Source: Saprospiraceae bacterium
GTDB lineage: Bacteria > Bacteroidota > Bacteroidia > Chitinophagales > Saprospiraceae
Length of the DNA: 38,919 nucleotides
Assembly (NCBI GenBank): GCA_020631355.1
Contig: JAHDHL010000045.1
Location: 1-38,919, forward strand
Reading direction: 5' to 3'
Part shown: in pieces, positions 33,189 to 38,919 of the stretch
Layout of the letters: each line of letters opens with the position of its first letter
Position numbering within the stretch: the stretch's first letter is position 1
Program-made: the position numbers and the translations under genes
The notes under the pieces: generated by a model
What the model was told of the DNA's origin: nothing
The model's input: only the letters and a program-made list of their open reading frames with translations
Database searches by the model: none

Positions 33189-36100
33189 TTATTTGACCAA
33201 GGTAACATCTCCCTTGAATTCCCTTACTTCGCCATCTATGAATCTTACTCTGATGAAGTAAACGAATACAGCCGGGTTCAATTCCTTACCATTGAATGTT
33301 CCATCCCAACCGAATCCAGGTACATTTACAGGGAAGTCCACTTCTTTGTAGACCATTTCTCCCCATCTGTCAAAGATACTCATTTCAAGTACCCTATCTA
33401 CCTGACCTGAACCATATACCGTGAACATATCATTGTAACCTGATTCATCCGGAGTGAATGCATTCGGTACATAAACATCACGGTTCTTCAATACTTCGAT
33501 AAGGATATCATCCGTTGCTGTACAGCCATTGGCATCCATTACCGTCAAGGTATACAGGATATCATCCTCTGGCATGACCACAGGAGTCAAACAATCGCTA
33601 CAACTCATATCCGTTGTAATCGGATTCCAAAGTATCGTATCCGGTAATAGGTTCGTGATACCATTCAATTGTACACTGTCTCCCAAATCCAATTGGATAT
33701 CCACACCCAAATCAAGGAATGGGTCAGGAGATTCCGTAATGGTTATATCCACATCATCCGTACATCCATTCGCATCCTGGGCAATGATGGTATAATTACC
33801 TGCACCCAAGAAACTGAACATTGTATCTGCCTGATAATAAGTTCCGGCATCAATAGAATATGTGTATCCTCCTACGCTTCCGCCTGATACGGAATCAATG
33901 GTTATCGTCGCATCAAATTCTCCGAAACATGTCGGGCTTGTTGCTGAAACATGGATAGTGAATGGTTCCGGTTCTGTAAGTGAAACCGTAGCTGTACCAT
34001 TACAACCCAAAGCATCCGTAACCGTAACGGTATAAACCGTATTGGAAGCCAAACCTGTAGCATCCGCAGTTACATCACCATTACTCCACAAGTAGGAGTA
34101 AGGTCCAGTACCTGTCAATACCTGTACCTCTGCTGTTCCATCCGTACTTCCATTACAACTTACTCCGAATCCGTCATAATCAGAAGTCACTACTGCTGTT
34201 ACGTTCACTGAATTATTCGTGACAGTTGCAGATGCTGTACCTGTACAACCTGAAGCACTTGTTACCGTAACAGTATAAGTACCCGGAGCCGATACGGTAA
34301 TAGATGGTGAATTATCACCCGGATTCGATGACCAGTTATAGAAATTGAATCCTGCAGGGACTGTTAGTGTAGTTGAATTACCCGTACAGATATCCAATAC
34401 ACCTGAAATTACAGGAACCGGATTCGGATTGAATGTCAGATTCACATTAACGACACTATCACATCCTAGGAAGTTAGTCAATGTTTCCACACCTACTGGA
34501 TTCGTCTCATCATATACAGTACCATTTACTGTTACGTTATAACCATCGCCTGCACAACCAGTGTAGGTTTCTGTTCCTGTACTTGATGGATTAAACATTA
34601 AGTTAATCGTCACTGTACTATCACAACCAGCGGCATTCGTCAACACTTCCGTTCCGGTAGGATTCGCTTCGTTATAAATTGTACCATTCACGGTAACAGC
34701 ATAGCCATCACCTTGACAACCCAAATAATTCTCTGCACCTGCTGATGGAGCATTATAAACCAAATTGATGGTTACCGTACTATCACAACCGGCAGCATTC
34801 ACCAGTACTTCAGTACCGGTAGGATTCGTCTCATCATAAACATTGCCATTCACGGTAACAGCATAACCATCGCCTTGACATCCATTGTGAATCTCAGTAC
34901 CTGTACTCAGAGCATTATAAACCAGATTGATGGTTACTGTACTATCACAACCGGCAGCATTCACCAGTACTTCAGTACCGGTAGGATTCGTCTCATCATA
35001 AACATTGCCATTCACGGTAACAGCATAACCATCGCCTTGACATCCATTGTGAATTTCAACACCTGTACTTGTTGCATTATAAACCAAGTCGATGGTTACT
35101 GTACTATCACAACCGGCAGCATTCAACAATACTTCCGTTCCGGTAGGATTCGTCTCATCATAAACAGTACCATTAACGGTAACTGAGTAACCGTCACCTT
35201 GACATCCAGTATAGGTTTCAGAGCCTGTGCTCAAAGCATTGAATGTCAAATCAACAACTACGATACTATCGGTACCGAGATAAGAACCTCCGACAATCGT
35301 TTCGATTCCTGATGGGTTAGCCTCATCATATGTATTTCCATTCACAACTACAAAGTAGCCGTCACCTTGACATCCGGTATAAGTCTCTGTACCTGAACCA
35401 GCAGGTAAGAATACCAAGTCAATAGTCACAACACTATCACATCCATTGGTTCCCATGATGGTTTCTGTTCCAGAAGGATTCACCTCGTCATATACATTGC
35501 CATTCACAGTAACGGTGTAGCCATCACCCTCCTGACCTACATAGGATTCTGTTCCTGTAGTTGTAGGATTGAATACCAAATCGATGGTGACTGTGCTATC
35601 ACATCCTGCAGCATTCACTAATACTTCAGTACCGGTAGGATTCGTCTCACCATATACAGTACCATTCACGGTAACAGTATAGCCATCGCCTTGACATCCA
35701 TTATGTGTCTCAGTGCCTGTACTAGTAGCATTGTAAACCAAGTTAATGGTTACTGTACTATCACAACCAGCAGCATTCATCAATACTTCCGTACCGGTAG
35801 GATTCGTTTCATCATAAACAGTACCATTAACGGTAACGGTATAGCCATCGCCTTGACATCCATTATGTGTCTCAGTGCCTGTACTAGTAGCATTGTAAAC
35901 CAAGTTAATGGTTACTGTACTATCACAACCAGCAGCATTCATCAATACTTCCGTACCGGTAGGATTCGTCTCATCGTAAACAGTACCATTCACGGTAACA
36001 GCATAGCCATCGCCTTGACAACCATTGTGTGTCTCAGTTCCTGTACTTGGAGCGCTATATACCAAATTGATGGTAACCGTACTATCACAACCGGCGGCAT

Positions 36101-38919
36101 TCACCAGTACTTCCGTACCTGTTGGATTCGTCTCATCATAGACATTACCATTCACGGTTACTTCATAAATATCACCTTGGCAACCGTTATAATCCTCAGC
36201 ACCTGCAGTTGGTGCGTTGTATACTAGATTAATGGTTACTGTACTATCACAACCGGCAGCATTCATCAATACTTCTGTTCCGGTAGGATTCGTCTCATCA
36301 TAGACATTACCATTCACAGTAACTGTATAACCATCACCTTGGCAACCATTATAATTTTCTGCACCTGTACTTGGAGCATTAAATACTAGAGTCACCACTA
36401 CCGTACTATCCGTTCCAAGTGAAGAACCACCAACGATTACTTCTGTACCTGTCGGGTTGGTCTCGTCATACACCGTACCGTTAACCGTTACGTTATAACC
36501 ATCACCCTGGCAACCATTGTACTCCTCTGTACCTGCACCAACTGGGTTGAATACCAAGTTAATCGTTACTGTACTATCACATCCGGCAGCATTCATCAAT
36601 ACCTCTGTACCTGTTGGATTCGTCTCATCATATACATTGCCATTGACTGTAACATTGTAGCCATCACCCTCTTGTCCTGTATAGGATTCCGTGCCTGTAC
36701 TTGTTGGGTTGAATACCAAGTTAATCGTTACTGTACTATCACATCCGGCAGCATTTACCAGTACTTCCGTACCTGTTGGGTTGGTCTCGTCATAAACATT
36801 ACCATTAACGGTAACGCTATAACCATCGCCCTGACATCCATCATAATTCTCTGCTCCTGTACTTGTCGGATTGAAAATCAAGTTGATAACAACTGTGGAA
36901 TCCGTACCCGAAACAGTACCGCCCGTAATCACTTCCGTACCGGTTGGGTTCGTTTCATCATAAATATTACCATTCACGGTAACAGAATATCCATCACCTT
37001 GGCAACCCATGTAATTCTCTTGGCCAGTTCCAGCAGGATTGAAGACCAAATTGATGGTCACAGTACTATCACAACCGGCAGCATTCACCAATACTTCCGT
37101 TCCCGTTGGATTCGTTTCGTCATAGACATTACCATTGACTGTAACATTGTAGCCATCACCCTCTTGCCCCGTATAAGATTCTGTACCTGTGGTAGCAGGA
37201 TTGAACACCAAATTGATGGTCACCGTGCTATCACAACCATTCACATCCGTTAGTACTTCCGTACCAGTCGGATTGGTCTCGTCATAAACATTACCGTTAA
37301 CTGTAACAGTATACCCATCACCCTGACAACCATCATAAGCCTCGACACCTGTCGTTCCAGGAGCGAATACAAGGTTAATCGTTACTGTACTATCACAACC
37401 ATTCACATCCATTAGTACCTCCGTACCAGTCGGATTGGTCTCATCATAAATGTTACCATTCACGGTAACGCTATACCCATCGCCTTGACATCCGGTATAG
37501 TCCTCATTTCCTGTGCTTGTAGGATTGAAGACCAAGTTGATAACAACGGTAGAATCCGTACCCAAGACTGTGCCTCCAGCAATCACTTCTGTACCGGTCG
37601 GGTTGGTTTCATCGTAAACTGTACCATTTACAGTTACAGTATACCCATCTCCCTGACAACCATTGTAATCCTCATTACCTGTGCCAGGAGCATTGAATAC
37701 TAGATTAATGGTTACTGTACTATCACAACCGGCAGCATTTACCAGCACTTCCGTACCCGTTGGATTCGTCTCATCATAGAGATTGCCATTCACGGTAACG
37801 TTATAGCCATCGCCCTGCTGACCTACATAATCCTCAGTACCTGTACTCGTAGGACTGAAGACCAAATTGATGGTTACTGTACTATCACAACCTGCGGCAT
37901 TCGTCATTACCTCTGTACCGGTTGGATTGGTTTCATCGTAGACATTACCATTAACCGTTACATTATAACCATCACCCTCACAACCAGCATAGTCCTCATT
38001 GACCGTACTAGGAGCATTGAATACTAAGTTGATGGTAATTGTACTATCACAACCGGCAGCGTTCATCATTGTCTCCGTACCTGTTGGGTTCGTCTCGTCG
38101 TAGACGTTACCATTAACCGTTACATTATAGCCATCACCTTGACATCCAACATAATCTTCTGTACTAGCATTAGGAGCATTGAACACTAGGTTAATGGTGA
38201 TTGTGCTATCACAACCCGCAGCATTCATCATTGTCTCTGTACCGGTTGGGTTCGTCTCATCATAGACGTTACCATTAACCGTTACATTATAGCCATCGCC
38301 TTGACATCCAACATAATCTTCTGTACTAGAATCTGTCAGATTATATACCAGATTGATTGTTACTGTACTATCGCAATTAGCAGCATTCATCAATGTTTCC
38401 GTACCTGTAGGATTCGCCTCGTCATAGGTAACACCATTAACAATTACGAAGTACCCATCACCTGAGCAGCCTGTATAATCCTCGGTACCTGTACTTGGAG
38501 CATTGAACACCAAATTAATGGTCACAGTACTATCCGCACCAAGGACCGTACCTCCAGTAATTACTTCCGTACCGGTTGGATTCGTCTCATCATAGACAGT
38601 ACCGTTAACCGTTACGCTATAACCATCACCTTGGCAGCCCGTATAATTTTCAACACCTGCCCCTTGAGGATTGAATATCAAATCAATAACAACGATACTA
38701 TCACAACCATTCGCATTTCCACCAACTATAGTTTCTGTACCAGATGGATTCGCTTCATCATAAAGTGTACCATTCACGGTAACGTTATAGCCATCGCCTT
38801 GTTGTCCTACATAGGTTTCTGTACCATTGGTTGCAGGATTGAATACTAAGATGATCGTTACAGTACTATCACAGCCAGCGGCATTCATCAATGTTTCTGT
38901 ACCAGTTGGGTTCGTCTCG
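33189..38919 (-). CDS. giant repeat adhesin with T9SS type B signal (5' end outside window)
   Basis: At least 1909 residues; the frame stays open to the right edge, so the true start is not here. From the edge there are 27 full units of about 55 residues (consensus core GCQGDGYxVTVNGNVYDETNP, TGTEVLxNAAGCDSTVTINL), then an Ig-like/PKD-type segment, three SprB-type repeats, and a type B T9SS C-terminal domain (VYVPNAFTPDESGYNDMF, FDRWGEMVY). It should be exported through the type IX system and displayed as a long filamentous adhesin or gliding-related surface protein. Units are 54-57 residues with two cysteines each. The C-terminal half parallels the 1000-residue protein at 22598-25600. Confidence 0.92.
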   Translation of the reverse strand, partial: ETNPTGTETLMNAAGCDSTVTIILVFNPATNGTETYVGQQGDGYNVTVNGTLYDEANPSGTETIVGGNANGCDSIVVIDLIFNPQGAGVENYTGCQGDGYSVTVNGTVYDETNPTGTEVITGGTVLGADSTVTINLVFNAPSTGTEDYTGCSGDGYFVIVNGVTYDEANPTGTETLMNAANCDSTVTINLVYNLTDSSTEDYVGCQGDGYNVTVNGNVYDETNPTGTETMMNAAGCDSTITINLVFNAPNASTEDYVGCQGDGYNVTVNGNVYDETNPTGTETMMNAAGCDSTITINLVFNAPSTVNEDYAGCEGDGYNVTVNGNVYDETNPTGTEVMTNAAGCDSTVTINLVFSPTSTGTEDYVGQQGDGYNVTVNGNLYDETNPTGTEVLVNAAGCDSTVTINLVFNAPGTGNEDYNGCQGDGYTVTVNGTVYDETNPTGTEVIAGGTVLGTDSTVVINLVFNPTSTGNEDYTGCQGDGYSVTVNGNIYDETNPTGTEVLMDVNGCDSTVTINLVFAPGTTGVEAYDGCQGDGYTVTVNGNVYDETNPTGTEVLTDVNGCDSTVTINLVFNPATTGTESYTGQEGDGYNVTVNGNVYDETNPTGTEVLVNAAGCDSTVTINLVFNPAGTGQENYMGCQGDGYSVTVNGNIYDETNPTGTEVITGGTVSGTDSTVVINLIFNPTSTGAENYDGCQGDGYSVTVNGNVYDETNPTGTEVLVNAAGCDSTVTINLVFNPTSTGTESYTGQEGDGYNVTVNGNVYDETNPTGTEVLMNAAGCDSTVTINLVFNPVGAGTEEYNGCQGDGYNVTVNGTVYDETNPTGTEVIVGGSSLGTDSTVVVTLVFNAPSTGAENYNGCQGDGYTVTVNGNVYDETNPTGTEVLMNAAGCDSTVTINLVYNAPTAGAEDYNGCQGDIYEVTVNGNVYDETNPTGTEVLVNAAGCDSTVTINLVYSAPSTGTETHNGCQGDGYAVTVNGTVYDETNPTGTEVLMNAAGCDSTVTINLVYNATSTGTETHNGCQGDGYTVTVNGTVYDETNPTGTEVLMNAAGCDSTVTINLVYNATSTGTETHNGCQGDGYTVTVNGTVYGETNPTGTEVLVNAAGCDSTVTIDLVFNPTTTGTESYVGQEGDGYTVTVNGNVYDEVNPSGTETIMGTNGCDSVVTIDLVFLPAGSGTETYTGCQGDGYFVVVNGNTYDEANPSGIETIVGGSYLGTDSIVVVDLTFNALSTGSETYTGCQGDGYSVTVNGTVYDETNPTGTEVLLNAAGCDSTVTIDLVYNATSTGVEIHNGCQGDGYAVTVNGNVYDETNPTGTEVLVNAAGCDSTVTINLVYNALSTGTEIHNGCQGDGYAVTVNGNVYDETNPTGTEVLVNAAGCDSTVTINLVYNAPSAGAENYLGCQGDGYAVTVNGTIYNEANPTGTEVLTNAAGCDSTVTINLMFNPSSTGTETYTGCAGDGYNVTVNGTVYDETNPVGVETLTNFLGCDSVVNVNLTFNPNPVPVISGVLDICTGNSTTLTVPAGFNFYNWSSNPGDNSPSITVSAPGTYTVTVTSASGCTGTASATVTNNSVNVTAVVTSDYDGFGVSCNGSTDGTAEVQVLTGTGPYSYLWSNGDVTADATGLASNTVYTVTVTDALGCNGTATVSLTEPEPFTIHVSATSPTCFGEFDATITIDSVSGGSVGGYTYSIDAGTYYQADTMFSFLGAGNYTIIAQDANGCTDDVDITITESPDPFLDLGVDIQLDLGDSVQLNGITNLLPDTILWNPITTDMSCSDCLTPVVMPEDDILYTLTVMDANGCTATDDILIEVLKNRDVYVPNAFTPDESGYNDMFTVYGSGQVDRVLEMSIFDRWGEMVYKEVDFPVNVPGFGWDGTFNGKELNPAVFVYFIRVRFIDGEVREFKGDVTLVK
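34425..38919 (-). repeat. tandem array of about 165-bp coding repeats
   Basis: At least 27 complete units of about 165 bp (a few 171 bp) in frame. Neighbouring units can be nearly identical in DNA, such as those at about 34740-34905 and 34905-35070, or at about 35700-35865 and 35865-36030. This points to recent duplication or gene conversion. The array continues past the window. Confidence 0.95.

Noticed and set aside
34875-37703. Plus-strand reading frames of 100-190 residues opposite the giant repeat gene
   Set aside because: They are periodic antisense shadows of the 165-bp repeats and have no start signals or family resemblance.

Overview
The window comes from a member of the Bacteroidota, probably a Saprospiria- or Lewinella-like marine or environmental lineage (the class-level placement is inference). 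The evidence is a Bat aerotolerance operon, two very large secreted proteins with type IX secretion (T9SS type B) C-terminal signals, a SusC-like TonB receptor, the small basic protein next to HU, and promoters of the form TTG-N20/21-TAnnTTTG.

Layout. 46-6372 (minus strand) is a bat operon: a BatD-like membrane protein, BatA, BatB, BatC, a short BatD-like protein and BatD. 6551-8954 (minus) holds rnc, fabF and acpP. 9092-9762 (minus) is a Cro/C1-type regulator overlapping a membrane protein, with a palindrome over its promoter. 9883-18244 is an accessory island carrying a retron. 18608-21292 (plus) is a TonB-dependent receptor. 21370-25600 (minus) holds smpB, an LptC-like lipoprotein gene and a 1000-residue T9SS protein. 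25869-29869 (plus) holds an RluA-family pseudouridine synthase, a DPP IV peptidase, a small membrane protein and a HIT protein. 29886-32986 (minus) holds RNase G, a 31-residue basic protein missed by length-filtered ORF calling, a TPR protein and HU. 33189 to the right edge (minus, 5' end outside the window) is a giant adhesin-like protein with about 27 repeats of about 55 residues.

The main discovery candidate is the retron island. On the minus strand it reads: WGR/HEAT-repeat protein, winged-helix/SWIM zinc-finger protein, a 1.6-kb non-coding region, then a retron reverse transcriptase (NAxxH, YADD and VTG motifs; long coiled-coil N-terminus). The non-coding region holds four tandem cassettes (A-D) instead of a single msr-msd RNA. 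Each has a 20-nt msr-like hairpin with loop TGYYATCG, a spacer of about 27 nt, a basal stem that changes sequence but keeps pairing in all four copies, and a long central hairpin with a small covarying apical hairpin. In A, B and C the long stems are 33-35 bp, with one mismatch near the tip, but their sequences are unrelated. So the scaffold is constant and the stem payload variable. A minus-strand terminator separates the array from the RT gene. A promoter inside the array (TTTG-N20-TATCTTTA) matches in form the promoter of the WGR/HEAT gene, which suggests co-expression of effectors and RNAs. The likely role is anti-phage defence with several different msDNAs made by one RT; that is inference.
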